This document shows, one piece after another, positions 41,343 through 50,690 of a stretch of DNA of 64,000 bases. Origin of the DNA: Alteromonas lipotrueiana (GTDB taxonomy: Bacteria; Pseudomonadota; Gammaproteobacteria; Enterobacterales; Alteromonadaceae); the NCBI RefSeq assembly GCF_019249245.1, contig NZ_JAESDK010000020.1:1-64000 (forward strand), in the 5' to 3' direction. A model generated the notes under the pieces. The model saw only the letters and a list, made by a program, of their open reading frames with translations. It was not told the DNA's origin and did no database searches. Numbering within the stretch: the first letter of the stretch is position 1; every line of letters begins with the position of its first letter. The position numbers and the translations under genes are program-made.

Positions 41343-41378
41343 AATGGCACGTTTCAGGCTTATCTGAAACGTGCCATT
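41343..41378 (+). terminator. Perfect 15-bp hairpin after the GntR gene
   Basis: AATGGCACGTTTCAG and CTGAAACGTGCCATT separated by 6 bases, 34 bases past the GntR stop. The long perfect stem suggests a terminator or mRNA end-stabiliser, but no T-run follows. The rest of 41309-41570 holds no gene; TTTGGTAATGTTAAA at 41412-41426 resembles the operator element described for this cluster. Confidence 0.5.
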
Positions 41379-41571
41379 AGCTAAATCTACTCTCCTGCCT
41401 CGCTCAATATCTTTGGTAATGTTAAATCAGCCGTTAGTGTCTGCCTTGAAACACACCTACGGTATGTATAGTAAAAAACTAACCCAAGCGCTTTTTTTAA
41501 AATTAAGGGCATAAACCCGTGACCAGGGCAATTCATGGTGCGTGAGATACTAAGCGAGAGCCTGAAAACAC

Positions 41572-41602
41572 AAAACGCCTGATGAGCTCCATCAGGCGTT
41601 TT
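41572..41602. terminator. Bidirectional terminator downstream of the TonB receptor
   Basis: AAAACGCCTGATG (41572-41584) pairs with CATCAGGCGTTTT (41590-41602). It lies 68 bases past the receptor stop on the reverse strand and can also stop transcription from the GntR side. Confidence 0.75.
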
Positions 41603-41669
41603 GAATTACATAGGCGTTAGCTTGTTTAACCTTTGACGCCATTTGCTTTTGGGAAAAACCACGTTTGTA

Positions 41670-44636
41670 TCAGAAAGTATAGCTTGCCCCAAACGTGACT
41701 CTTCGGTCGGTTAATCCCTGGAAGCACAACAATGCTCCTTCAGTAACACAAGACTGTTCTACATCGGACCGTGTCAGGTTTACGGCTTCAATTCCAACGT
41801 TTAGCTGATCGGTAACATCGTAGCTAATACTGGCATTTAACTGGCCACGGTCGTTTTGTACCACGGGAAAACCCCACGGAAAGCTGGAAGTGCTACCAAA
41901 ATCGGTAGAACGATACGCTTCACGCCAGGTATAGCGAGCACGTACTGACAAGTCATATTTTTCGTAAAACACGGTGACGTTATAGGAGTTTTCTGAAAGA
42001 TCCAGCAGTGACTGCACAGCTTGCACATCAATATCTTCGTTTCCGGTGGTACGGGCAAAGACACTGTTTGCACGGCTTGTGGCGGTGTCTAATGCTTCAC
42101 CACCGCTGAAGTCCTGATAGGTGTAGTTTGCAAGAAGACCAAATCCTGATGCCCAACCCAGCGACTCTTCAAAATTAGATAAGTCATATTGAAACGCAAT
42201 TTCGACACCCTGCTGGGTGGTTTCGTCGTTATCATTGATGGTGGTTTGAGTAGGTACACACACCCCTACGCCTGGCTCTGGTCCAAACACATTGATATCG
42301 GCTATGGGGTTGAATATTCCGCCATCTTCACACACCGGCCCGGTGGTATCGCGAAAGCCTGAATTGGGATCTTCGAATGGGTCGCTTTGCTGAGTTACGT
42401 GCAGGTCAGAGCGCTCTTTATGAAAATAACCCACGCTTAACAGTGCCGCTGGAGCAAAATACCATTCAGCGGTAATGTCGAAAGACGTGACTTTTTCAGG
42501 TAGCAGACCCGGGTTACCAATTGATGTAGCGTTGTTGGGACTGGTGCTAAATGTTACCGACGTAGAAAGATCGTTAAAATCCGGACGACGAATATCCTGT
42601 GACCACCCTACCCGAACAATCACGTCTTCCATTAAATCGGCAACCACATTAAACCGTGGCAAAACAAAGTCGTAATCGCCACTTGATGCCACCTGCTCAA
42701 CAATCTGACTACCATCGGCGCCGATGGTTACTGAGTTACCTACAGAGTCGACATCTGTTTGTAAATAGCGCACCCCAAAATTACCACGGAACATTTCGTA
42801 TTCAAAATTACCCTGGGCATAAAGCGCATGGGTTGTCTCTTCAATATCGAAAAAAGCACTGACCTGAGACGTAGGTGAACTGATAGGAGCCCGGTCAGAA
42901 CCGGTAATGGCATTATTCGCCACAATAGCATTGTTTAAAGTATCTAATACCCGGGCTGAATCAGAGGAAGCTAACTCAGGATCAATCAGCAAGAAGTCGC
43001 GTATATACAGTTCACGGCCGTCAGCGTCGTTAAAGTTGTCAGGACCAGCGGTAAGAATGTCGGCAAACAAGCTGCCGCGTGGGCTGTCGGCAAAATCCCG
43101 CAAGCCTACATTAGAGCGAATTTGATCAGATACACTGCTGGTTTTGCTATAGCGATACCCAAAGTCTACAGATGTAACATAGGTATCAAGATAATATCTG
43201 AAGTCTGTTCTGAACGCGTCTTCCTGGTTTTCGGTGGTATCCTGACCAATATTGACATCGCGCAGTACCACATTATCGGGGTCTAACAATTGTTGTGAAG
43301 TAGGCGCATTTGCTTCACTGGTAGCAATACCGTAACTAAGAGCACCGCCTGATAGGTCATAGGCCAGAGGCGTACCATTTTCGTTAGAATCATTAACCTC
43401 AACATTTGGGTTGATAAAGTTGAGTGTGGTATTGAAGCTGGGCGTGGTTGAATCTGACGAAGAAGAAGAAACTTCTGCACTGACAAATAGCTTATCGCCC
43501 TGCCATTCACCACCAAAACGAAAAACCCTGCTGTCGGTAATACGTGAATTGGTGTCACTCGAAAAACGTAGGTTAGGATCGCCGCCCCCTTCCTCTACCG
43601 GCAATACGCCTCGAACTGCAGCTTGTATACTGCCTAAATCCTGACCATCTAACGAACCAAAATCTACGGTTTCAAACGCTTCTGGTACAGAAACGTCACG
43701 CAAATCGCTTACGCCTGAAGCCTGAACCCGTGAGCTTTCCTGACGTCGCTCCTGGTCATTTATTACCGCATCAAAATAAAGTTTCGTGTTTTCGCTAGGT
43801 GCCCATTCTAAAGTTCCGGCAAGGTTTACCGTTTCATATTCGTAATTATCGTAATCCTGATTTAAAAACTGGATGGGCAAAAAGTCAAACGACTGTGCGC
43901 TAGGCACACCACTGTCTGAGGTTACGATATTGTCGCGATCGGCACGAGGACGAAAGGCGGTGACATCTTGCTCGCTGTAACTACCGCTTAGTACTACCCC
44001 AAATTCGCCGGCATCGGTTTCCCAGTTGTCGCCCCAGGCGCCCGAAATTCTGGGCGTAATGCCATCTGTAGATAAGCTGCTGTCTTCACCCTGAACCCTG
44101 ATTGAACCCAGCATCTCTTTTAATTGCAACGGTCTGATGGTTCTTAAATTAATGGTGGCGCCCACTGAGCCTTCAATGGTTTTTGCCTGAGGAGATTTGA
44201 TAACTTCTACAGCAGAAATAATAGCTGATGAAACATCTTCAAAATCAATACCGCTACGGCCCGCTCCCGAACCAACCGTAGACACGCCATTTATTTCAGT
44301 TCTGTTAGCATTGGTTCCACGTATTTGTACGCCAGTTCCCACCCCTGCTTCACGGGTAATCTGAATACCGGTGACATTTTCTAAAACTTCAGCCAGATTT
44401 TGGTCAGGAAGCTTACCAATATCAACTGCCTGAATAACTTCAACAAGGCTGTCTGATGATCGTTTTTCTGCCAGCGCATTGGTCAAAGACTGACGAATTC
44501 CAGACACCTCAATGACTTCAACCGCTACATCCTCTTCTTCTGTAGGCTGAGCTTCCTGGGCCTGTACATAGTTTGCTGCTGCAGTCGCAGAGAGCATCAT
44601 TAGAGTTAATTTAGAAAGTTTGTAGCGCATCATCAT
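41670..44636 (-). CDS. TonB-dependent receptor, probably for alginate oligosaccharides
   Basis: A 988-residue outer-membrane receptor. Signal peptide of about 26 residues ending VQAQ, a TonB-box-like EVIEVSGI near residue 40, a plug domain (PDQNLAEVLENVTGIQITRE, GVQIRGTNANRTEING) and a long barrel ending in VTFGASYTF with terminal Phe. The plug type is that of the large carbohydrate receptors of Alteromonadales and Caulobacter. It lies downstream of the eda operon but with its own leader and terminator. Transport of alginate oligomers is inferred from context. The first three codons are all ATG, so the exact start is uncertain. Confidence 0.88.
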   Translation of the reverse strand: MMMRYKLSKLTLMMLSATAAANYVQAQEAQPTEEEDVAVEVIEVSGIRQSLTNALAEKRSSDSLVEVIQAVDIGKLPDQNLAEVLENVTGIQITREAGVGTGVQIRGTNANRTEINGVSTVGSGAGRSGIDFEDVSSAIISAVEVIKSPQAKTIEGSVGATINLRTIRPLQLKEMLGSIRVQGEDSSLSTDGITPRISGAWGDNWETDAGEFGVVLSGSYSEQDVTAFRPRADRDNIVTSDSGVPSAQSFDFLPIQFLNQDYDNYEYETVNLAGTLEWAPSENTKLYFDAVINDQERRQESSRVQASGVSDLRDVSVPEAFETVDFGSLDGQDLGSIQAAVRGVLPVEEGGGDPNLRFSSDTNSRITDSRVFRFGGEWQGDKLFVSAEVSSSSSDSTTPSFNTTLNFINPNVEVNDSNENGTPLAYDLSGGALSYGIATSEANAPTSQQLLDPDNVVLRDVNIGQDTTENQEDAFRTDFRYYLDTYVTSVDFGYRYSKTSSVSDQIRSNVGLRDFADSPRGSLFADILTAGPDNFNDADGRELYIRDFLLIDPELASSDSARVLDTLNNAIVANNAITGSDRAPISSPTSQVSAFFDIEETTHALYAQGNFEYEMFRGNFGVRYLQTDVDSVGNSVTIGADGSQIVEQVASSGDYDFVLPRFNVVADLMEDVIVRVGWSQDIRRPDFNDLSTSVTFSTSPNNATSIGNPGLLPEKVTSFDITAEWYFAPAALLSVGYFHKERSDLHVTQQSDPFEDPNSGFRDTTGPVCEDGGIFNPIADINVFGPEPGVGVCVPTQTTINDNDETTQQGVEIAFQYDLSNFEESLGWASGFGLLANYTYQDFSGGEALDTATSRANSVFARTTGNEDIDVQAVQSLLDLSENSYNVTVFYEKYDLSVRARYTWREAYRSTDFGSTSSFPWGFPVVQNDRGQLNASISYDVTDQLNVGIEAVNLTRSDVEQSCVTEGALLCFQGLTDRRVTFGASYTF

Positions 44637-45131
44637 TCTTCACCCGTTAACCATTATGTTGATAGATGTAAATACTGAGCCGAGATCCGGCTTTTAGATT
44701 CACACTTTATTTACCTAATAGTTACAAGCAAAAGACCAAAGGTCAACCTATTGTTAATCAATTTAATACATAATTTGAACTTTGTTTATTACCAATTGTT
44801 CAATCCAGATAATTTCACCAATAGATAAAAGTACTTTTATTATAGATATCAAAGGCAAACAGGGATTCGCATAGCTCTATGCATTGTCCTATAAATAACT
44901 AAAAACAATCTCGTAACTTTCTTTTATTACTAATTACTATAAACAATGTAGTTAAGAAGCCAATAAAATAACACCTAGGAAAAATTGGATAACCAATTAA
45001 AGTAAGAGAGTATGTTGGAGCGTAGAAAGGAGTTTCAGCATAGAAAACTTTTAATAAAAAGGCCGTTTAACTAACGACCTTTCAATACTAGCGTGAAGCT
45101 TTTGTGCGGTTATAAATGGTATAGGCCGGGT
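44637..45131 (-). promoter_or_regulatory. Leader of the TonB receptor gene with operator-like sites
   Basis: No gene. The stretch is very AT-rich. It contains the near-palindrome ATTGGATAACCAAT (44984-44997), an AATTGGTAATAAA element (reverse strand, 44785-44797) and the palindrome GACC-AAA-GGTC (44734-44744). The first two belong to the recurring cluster element and are candidate binding sites of the GntR regulator. The eda terminator lies at the right end. Confidence 0.5.
45053..45083 (-). terminator. eda operon terminator
   Basis: On the reverse strand AAAGGTCGTT-AGTTA-AACGGCCTTT (10 pairs, one G-T) followed by TTATT, about 50 bases past the eda stop. It ends the PL6-PL17-kdgF-MFS-kdgK-eda transcript. 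Confidence 0.75.
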
Positions 45132-45746
45132 TTAACGTGCCTGAATACAGGCTTCGGTTATCGCTTGCCAGTTACCCTGAGCAACTTCTTTCGCGGGCAC
45201 TATCCAAGTCCCCCCTACTGCTATTACATTAGGCAGTGACAAATATTCGTCTTTATTTTGTTGGTTCACGCCCCCGGTAGGACAAAAGGTGACTGATTGA
45301 AATACTGAGGAGATGGCCGAAAGAAACTTAGGGCCTCCCGACAGCGCTGCGGGAAACAACTTTTGCTCGTTAAAGCCAGCCTCTAATGTTAAAAGAATGT
45401 CACCGGTGTTGGAGACCCCTGGCAATACGGGCACGTCAACTGACTTGAGCTCCTGTAAAAGTGATGCAGAAACTGCCGGTGTCACGATAAAATCAGCTTG
45501 CGCAGCTAATGCCTGCTCTAAAACCTTTGCATTAAGTACCGTACCAGCGCCAACACTTAAATTAGGAAGTGCTTTTTTAATTTCACTTAAAGCCTGCAAC
45601 GAAGAAGGCGTACGTAGTACCACCTCAACCACGTTTAACCCTGCTTTTTCCATGGCCCTTGCAATACTCACCCCTTCTTCAGGAGAGTCGGTTTGAATAA
45701 TAGGTAACAGGCGTTGTTCGCCCATCAAACTGGAGAATTTTTTCAT
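45132..45746 (-). CDS. eda: KDPG/KHG aldolase
   Basis: A 204-residue class I aldolase splitting 2-keto-3-deoxy-6-phosphogluconate to pyruvate and glyceraldehyde-3-phosphate, the last step of alginate breakdown. The Schiff-base lysine is Lys 129 in QKLFPAAL; Glu 41 in VVEVVLRT and Arg 45 are the other active-site residues. GAGTVLN and FCPTGGV complete the family pattern. It is 77 bases downstream of kdgK, across a small hairpin. Confidence 0.96.
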   Translation of the reverse strand: MKKFSSLMGEQRLLPIIQTDSPEEGVSIARAMEKAGLNVVEVVLRTPSSLQALSEIKKALPNLSVGAGTVLNAKVLEQALAAQADFIVTPAVSASLLQELKSVDVPVLPGVSNTGDILLTLEAGFNEQKLFPAALSGGPKFLSAISSVFQSVTFCPTGGVNQQNKDEYLSLPNVIAVGGTWIVPAKEVAQGNWQAITEACIQAR

Positions 45747-45803
45747 TGATTATGCTCTAACGTTGATTAGCTACTTGGATAAATTCGAAACATTGCCGCT
45801 AAC

Positions 45804-45822
45804 GAGTTAACCTTTTTAACTC
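45804..45822 (-). other. Intercistronic hairpin kdgK-eda
   Basis: GAGTTAA-N5-TTAACTC immediately past the kdgK stop. With no strong T-run it is more likely a stability or processing element than a full terminator. A second one, CGCAGT-N5-ACTGCG at 46793-46809, lies between the transporter and kdgK. Confidence 0.4.
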
Positions 45823-45823
45823 A

Positions 45824-46753
45824 TTACAATTCGGCGTGTATCGCATCAGTAAACGCGGTTAATGGAATAATGGCGCCGGGGTGCTGAATGACTGTGGCAG
45901 CCGCGGTGGCTGCTAGCTGTACGGCCTTATTAATACTTTGTTTTGATAACCGGGCACCCAGGTAGACGCCATTGAAAGCATCCCCGGCCGAGGTGGTGTC
46001 GACAACCTTAACCACCGGGGTTATGTGGTGTTCGGTCGTATTGCCTTGTGCTACAGTCACTACCGACTCTGGTCCATTTTTTATTACCAGTTCCTGCAAT
46101 TCATAGCACTGGCAAAATTCGGCAACCTGCGCGCCAGTATGAAGGTCGAGTAATGTAGCCAGGTCGTCTACCCCCGGCAAGGCTATGCATGCATGGGCAA
46201 AAGCCTTTTTAATCTGTGTCGAGGCGTCCTCGGTTGAGGACCACAGGTTTGCACGGTAATTGGGATCGAACACTATGGTAACGCCTGAATCGCTAAGCTT
46301 TTTCAACCTGCTCCAAAACGCCTCACGCTTTTCTTCAGGCAATATGGCAAGTGAAATTCCTGAAAAAAAGAATATGTCTTGTTTTGTAAACTGCTGAAGA
46401 TGTTCGTCTTTAAAAAAATCCATCGTTTGTTTAGCCGCAGAATCGTTGCGCCAGTAATTAAACGTTCTTTCTCCACTGGCATCGGTTTGTATGTGGTAAA
46501 GGCCGGGGATTTTTTGTTTGGAACGGAACACCCATTCGGTTGATAGGTGCTCATGGCTAAAACGCTCTACCATTTCGTTACTAAAAGCGTCTGTGCCCAC
46601 GGTAGTGATTACATTTACCGATAGTGCGGGAAAAGCACGCTTCATATACACCGCAGAATTGTAGATGTCTCCTGCGTAAGATTGCTCGAACAGGTTTGGC
46701 TTCAACGTCTTCAGCTCAATCAGACATTCGCCAAAAAAATAAATAGAGCTCAT
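45824..46753 (-). CDS. kdgK: 2-dehydro-3-deoxygluconate kinase
   Basis: A 309-residue PfkB/ribokinase-family kinase making KDPG from KDG and ATP. The ATG at 46753 gives MSSIYFFGECLIEL, the usual start; an upstream ATG at 46789 adds 12 doubtful residues. Substrate segment SYAGDIYNSAVYMKR near residue 25, and PfkB signature DTTSAGD at 252-258 with the catalytic Asp 258. Between the transporter and eda in one operon. Confidence 0.95.
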   Translation of the reverse strand: MSSIYFFGECLIELKTLKPNLFEQSYAGDIYNSAVYMKRAFPALSVNVITTVGTDAFSNEMVERFSHEHLSTEWVFRSKQKIPGLYHIQTDASGERTFNYWRNDSAAKQTMDFFKDEHLQQFTKQDIFFFSGISLAILPEEKREAFWSRLKKLSDSGVTIVFDPNYRANLWSSTEDASTQIKKAFAHACIALPGVDDLATLLDLHTGAQVAEFCQCYELQELVIKNGPESVVTVAQGNTTEHHITPVVKVVDTTSAGDAFNGVYLGARLSKQSINKAVQLAATAAATVIQHPGAIIPLTAFTDAIHAEL

Positions 46754-46817
46754 CGTTATCTCACTATGTAAAACTTCATGGCCAACCATCGACGCAGTTG
46801 TTCACTGCGCCCGACAG

Positions 46818-48116
46818 TTACTTGGGTGCCTTCAAAGGCTCAATTTTAGGAATTAACAGCCAGACTGCAGCCATTGCCAGCAGCGCAAGCGATGCGCCAA
46901 TAACGAAGGCGGGTGTATAATTGCCCCCTGCGGTTAAATAAGGCACCAGCGAGGTGAGCCCCACAGCGCCCAGCTTTGCGGCCATTCCGGAGAAGCCTGC
47001 CAGCGTACCCACTGCTTTTTTACTCAGTAAGTCACTAGGCAGTGTTTGCACGTTACCAATCGCAGTTTGAAAACCAAATAAAATAACTGCCATAATTAAA
47101 ACTGCTGTCACAGGACCGCCGGGGTTGGCCATTGCGATTAACGCCGGAAGCATAATCAAACACCCCAGGGTGATGGTTAACTTTCGGGTTTTATCCGCAT
47201 TCCAACCCGACTTTAATCGGTTTTGAGCAAGCAGGCCGCCAAACCAGGCGCCGAACATAGCTCCTACATAAGGCACCCATCCATAGATGCCAATTGCCTT
47301 AACATCCATGCCGTACACTTCGTTTAGATAAATTGGAATCCAAAAAACAAACAGCCACCAAATTGGATCGATTGCCGCTGAAGCTAAAATGACACCCCAA
47401 CTTTCTTTTCGCGAAAGCAGTTCGACAGTAGAAGGCGAGTATTCGGGTTTGTCATCTTCAGCATCATCAATGCTGGCTTTCTGGCCGGTTAAAATATAGT
47501 TGCGCTCGGCTTCGGTGATCCACGGGTGTTGGCCTGGAGGGGCTTTCACTAAAATGATCCAGGGTACCAGCCATAAAAGGCCCACAAGCCCCACCACCAC
47601 AAATACCATCTGCCAGCTAAAATAGACTGTCAAAAAGGCAATAAGAGGAATGGAAATAATACCGCCTATGGCTGCGCCAGAATTAAAAATACCCTGGGCA
47701 AGTGCCCTCTCTTTAATTGGAAACCATTCGGCGTTCCCTTTTGTTGCACCTGGCCAATTGCCAGCTTCGGCTACACCGAGTACGGCTCTGACGATAGCAA
47801 AGCTTAATACGCCTTGTGCCAGTGCGTGGGCAATTGTGGCTAACGACCAAACCCCGATAGAAAGTACAAAGCCTAAACGCGTGCCGACCCAGTCAAAGAT
47901 TTTTCCAAAAATAGCCTGACCAAATGCATAAGCAAAAACAAAAACAACCGAAATGTTGGCGTAAATTTGCTTTCTTTCTAGTGAGCTTTTATCTGGAAAC
48001 AAATCATCAACAATGGCTGGCCAAAGAACACTGAGCGTTTGTCTGTCGATGTAGTTTATAATGGTGGCCAAGGCTATCAGCGCAATCACCCACCAGCGAA
48101 CCCCTTTAAGTTTCAT
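46818..48116 (-). CDS. MFS uronate transporter (ACS/ExuT-like)
   Basis: A 432-residue inner-membrane permease with 12 predicted helices. The ATG at 48116 follows AAGGA and begins MKLKGVRWWVIALIALA; a frame open to 48185 runs into kdgF. NYIDRQTLSVLWP in helix 1 and the loop GVAEAGNWPGATKGNAEWF are typical of the anion:cation symporter group that includes hexuronate transporter ExuT. Placed right after kdgF and before kdgK, it most likely imports the monouronate released by PL17 (inference). Confidence 0.9.
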   Translation of the reverse strand: MKLKGVRWWVIALIALATIINYIDRQTLSVLWPAIVDDLFPDKSSLERKQIYANISVVFVFAYAFGQAIFGKIFDWVGTRLGFVLSIGVWSLATIAHALAQGVLSFAIVRAVLGVAEAGNWPGATKGNAEWFPIKERALAQGIFNSGAAIGGIISIPLIAFLTVYFSWQMVFVVVGLVGLLWLVPWIILVKAPPGQHPWITEAERNYILTGQKASIDDAEDDKPEYSPSTVELLSRKESWGVILASAAIDPIWWLFVFWIPIYLNEVYGMDVKAIGIYGWVPYVGAMFGAWFGGLLAQNRLKSGWNADKTRKLTITLGCLIMLPALIAMANPGGPVTAVLIMAVILFGFQTAIGNVQTLPSDLLSKKAVGTLAGFSGMAAKLGAVGLTSLVPYLTAGGNYTPAFVIGASLALLAMAAVWLLIPKIEPLKAPK

Positions 48117-48118
48117 GG

Positions 48119-48463
48119 CTATTCCTTCAAAAAGTCTTCTCTGGGTGGGCTGAAAATATCGAGCAAAATACCGCCTGTGGGACAAATAGCGCCGTGTTCG
48201 GCATGGGGAGGAATAAGACAGCTATCGCCCTCTTTAAGCACTTTTGTTTCACCGTCGATAGTGAAGTGAAACTCGCCCTTTTCAACATAGGTTACCTGCG
48301 AGTGGCGGTGTTGATGGCTGTACCCTTGTGCGCCTTCGGCAAACCATACTTTAACCGCCATCAGTTCTTCGTTATAACCCAGCATCTGGCGCTTCAGACC
48401 ATTGCCCAAATCTTCTATTTCGGTCGTACTGCCAGATAAAAATATTTCACTTTGTTCGTTCAT
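48119..48463 (-). CDS. kdgF: KdgF, uronate-linearising cupin
   Basis: A 114-residue single-domain cupin. Metal ligands fit the HxH-x3-Q pattern (His 50, His 52, Gln 56 in GYSHQHRHSQVTYVEKGEF) plus His 90 in PPHAEHG. KdgF speeds conversion of the cyclic 4,5-unsaturated uronate from pectin or alginate lyases to the linear ketouronate (DEH for alginate). Its place between PL17 and the transporter, with gaps of 4 and 2 bases, supports this. Spacing suggests strict co-expression. Confidence 0.92.
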   Translation of the reverse strand: MNEQSEIFLSGSTTEIEDLGNGLKRQMLGYNEELMAVKVWFAEGAQGYSHQHRHSQVTYVEKGEFHFTIDGETKVLKEGDSCLIPPHAEHGAICPTGGILLDIFSPPREDFLKE

Positions 48464-48467
48464 TGTT

Positions 48468-50690
48468 TCAATACTCCTGTTTGTTATTCATCTGGTAAAC
48501 AGCCATGCGGCCATCCAGCGAGTAGTCTTTTTGTTTAAAAGTAAACGTTGTCTGTTTTGCAGCGCTTTCGGCTGGTCCCTGATGAATTGCGATTAAGTAA
48601 TTACCCTCTGCTAATTGCAGCGTAATTAGCAGTAAGTTGTCGCGAATTTCATAATCCATATGTTGCAACTGACTGGTAGCCTGCAGGGTGTATTCTTTCG
48701 CGGGGTTATATTCACCATGTGGCTCAAGTACCGACATAAACCGATGGTTTTGTGTTTGTGTTACCCGACGAATAAAACCCTGCTCGTTGCGCAGATTAAA
48801 GTTGGGATCGTTAGCACCAAGTTGCGTAAATAAAAATTGTTCCTGACCTTTGACCAGGCTGGTCTGGGTATAAAACCGGCCATTTTCATTTAGCCAGGTG
48901 ACCTTGGCCAAACCATTTTTAGGCGTGCCCTCACCTTTAAGCCATAGATGCTGATAACCATTATCGTCCCCCAAAGCCCGCAGGTTTGAGGTAAAGGCGT
49001 TTATCTTAAAATTAGTATCAATAAGCTGGCCGTGATAGTGCAAAGGCAGATCAAATTGGTGACGCGTGTCCCCGGCCACCTCAAACAGATCAATGCCAAT
49101 CGCACGCTGGCTTCGCGGTAGCTCAACCAGCGCCAGGGTTCGGGTAAGAAGCACATCTTTGTACGCGGTATCAATGTGTGCCTGGGTGACACTTCCGGCA
49201 GAGCCAGTGTTAAAGAAATTCAAAGTAGGTGCGTGTTGATTACCTTTTGAGACTTTGGCATCAAAATGACTTTTTTCATCCACAACCACGGTGTTGTGCG
49301 CCACTGTTTGTTTGGCATAGCTGTTGTTCTCAGGCAGGTAACGTCCGCCAAACTTAGCTTCAACATTTAAGAAGCGGGCCGCGCCATAGTCGCTCACAAT
49401 TTCGTTACCATTGTCGTAAAACTGCCAGGTCAGTTTGTCAAAGTGACCGTGGCCCAGACCTTGTGAAGCAGGCTTGAATAATAGTGTCTGGTCACCTTCA
49501 GGCTTACTGCGCATAATTACCAGGGCGCCTTTATCGCCTTGCGGCCCATCACTAAATGCCACAGAGTCAAATTGATAGGGTTTTGATTTATTCGCATCCA
49601 GTTCCGCAGCCACCTTAAGCCCGTCCCCAGAAAGAATAATGCTCTGTTGCTTGTCGGCAATATCCAGATATTCAGGGTTGTTCGTCAGCCCGTATGCAAC
49701 CGTAACACCGTGTACAAGCTCAATAGTGTCGATGCCTTTGCTTTTAACTGCATCGTTGATAGGAAAAAACAGGCCGTTGTAACTTAACTGAATGGTTGTA
49801 TCGATGGCCTTTAAAATAATACCGTTGCGATACTCAAAAATTTTGCGCTGGGGTTCGTTATTGGCAATCGCTTTAGCAAAGGTGATAAAAGGAAACAACG
49901 CATAACGTTGATAATAAGGCCCTTCATTGTAATAACCCTGCGGTGAAAAAAGATTATCCAGCTGAGCCAGAAAACCGCCTTTCCCAGATTTATTCAGATC
50001 ATAAAGCGCTTTTTCTACCCACTCAGGTTCACCCATTACATAACCTGCCATGCCGACACCGGCCGTCGCCCAGGTTCCGTGATTATGTACTTTATTGAAG
50101 GTTGAAGGTTGTCCTTCAGACAAAAAACGAGCGACGGGTTTTAGTAAGTCTGTTTCGATTTGCGTTTTATGTTCAGCGCTAAGCGCGTCATAGACCAGAT
50201 CATATGCCTGAATGGTATAAACCAGCCATACCGCTTCATTCAGACTTTGCCAAAACAACTTACCCGGGTTTTGAGAGTTAACTTTGCGTTCTGGGTGAAC
50301 ATCTAACGTAGGATATAATTTAGCGTAGGCCAGTAGCATTTCACCCACATTTTTTGCGTAGCGGTCGTCCTGGGTTAACTGATAAATAACCCCGGCATCA
50401 AACATCTGTTGATAATTTCTTTTATGCTGCTCGTGAGTGTAGCCACCTCCCCCATCTTTAGGTACCGGTACCTTCATCGGTGACGCAAGCTGTTTATCTA
50501 CCTTCTGTTTCAGAGACTCAAAAGCACGGCTAAATCGGCCGGGTTCTTGTATAGCTTTGCGCATTTTTGTGACATCTTTATTGGTAAGAACCAGGTTTGG
50601 ATGCGTACTTTCGGCCGCTGAAGAAATCGAAACTAAAAGGCTGAAGCAAATAAACACCAGTCCTGAATACTTCTTTGAAAAAAGCTTCAT
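48468..50690 (-). CDS. Oligoalginate lyase, family PL17
   Basis: A 740-residue exolytic lyase. Signal peptide 1-26 (no lipobox Cys seen). The N-terminal alpha/alpha toroid has FNKVHNHGTWATAG with Asn 203 and His 204, and NEGPYYQRYAL with Tyr 260. The C-terminal heparinase II/III-like beta domain has GLGHGHFDKL (His 414/416) and RYLPENN (Tyr 451). These correspond to the catalytic residues of Saccharophagus Alg17c. It releases monouronates from alginate oligomers, probably in the periplasm. The ATGA overlap with the PL6 gene indicates coupled translation. Confidence 0.95.
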   Translation of the reverse strand: MKLFSKKYSGLVFICFSLLVSISSAAESTHPNLVLTNKDVTKMRKAIQEPGRFSRAFESLKQKVDKQLASPMKVPVPKDGGGGYTHEQHKRNYQQMFDAGVIYQLTQDDRYAKNVGEMLLAYAKLYPTLDVHPERKVNSQNPGKLFWQSLNEAVWLVYTIQAYDLVYDALSAEHKTQIETDLLKPVARFLSEGQPSTFNKVHNHGTWATAGVGMAGYVMGEPEWVEKALYDLNKSGKGGFLAQLDNLFSPQGYYNEGPYYQRYALFPFITFAKAIANNEPQRKIFEYRNGIILKAIDTTIQLSYNGLFFPINDAVKSKGIDTIELVHGVTVAYGLTNNPEYLDIADKQQSIILSGDGLKVAAELDANKSKPYQFDSVAFSDGPQGDKGALVIMRSKPEGDQTLLFKPASQGLGHGHFDKLTWQFYDNGNEIVSDYGAARFLNVEAKFGGRYLPENNSYAKQTVAHNTVVVDEKSHFDAKVSKGNQHAPTLNFFNTGSAGSVTQAHIDTAYKDVLLTRTLALVELPRSQRAIGIDLFEVAGDTRHQFDLPLHYHGQLIDTNFKINAFTSNLRALGDDNGYQHLWLKGEGTPKNGLAKVTWLNENGRFYTQTSLVKGQEQFLFTQLGANDPNFNLRNEQGFIRRVTQTQNHRFMSVLEPHGEYNPAKEYTLQATSQLQHMDYEIRDNLLLITLQLAEGNYLIAIHQGPAESAAKQTTFTFKQKDYSLDGRMAVYQMNNKQEY

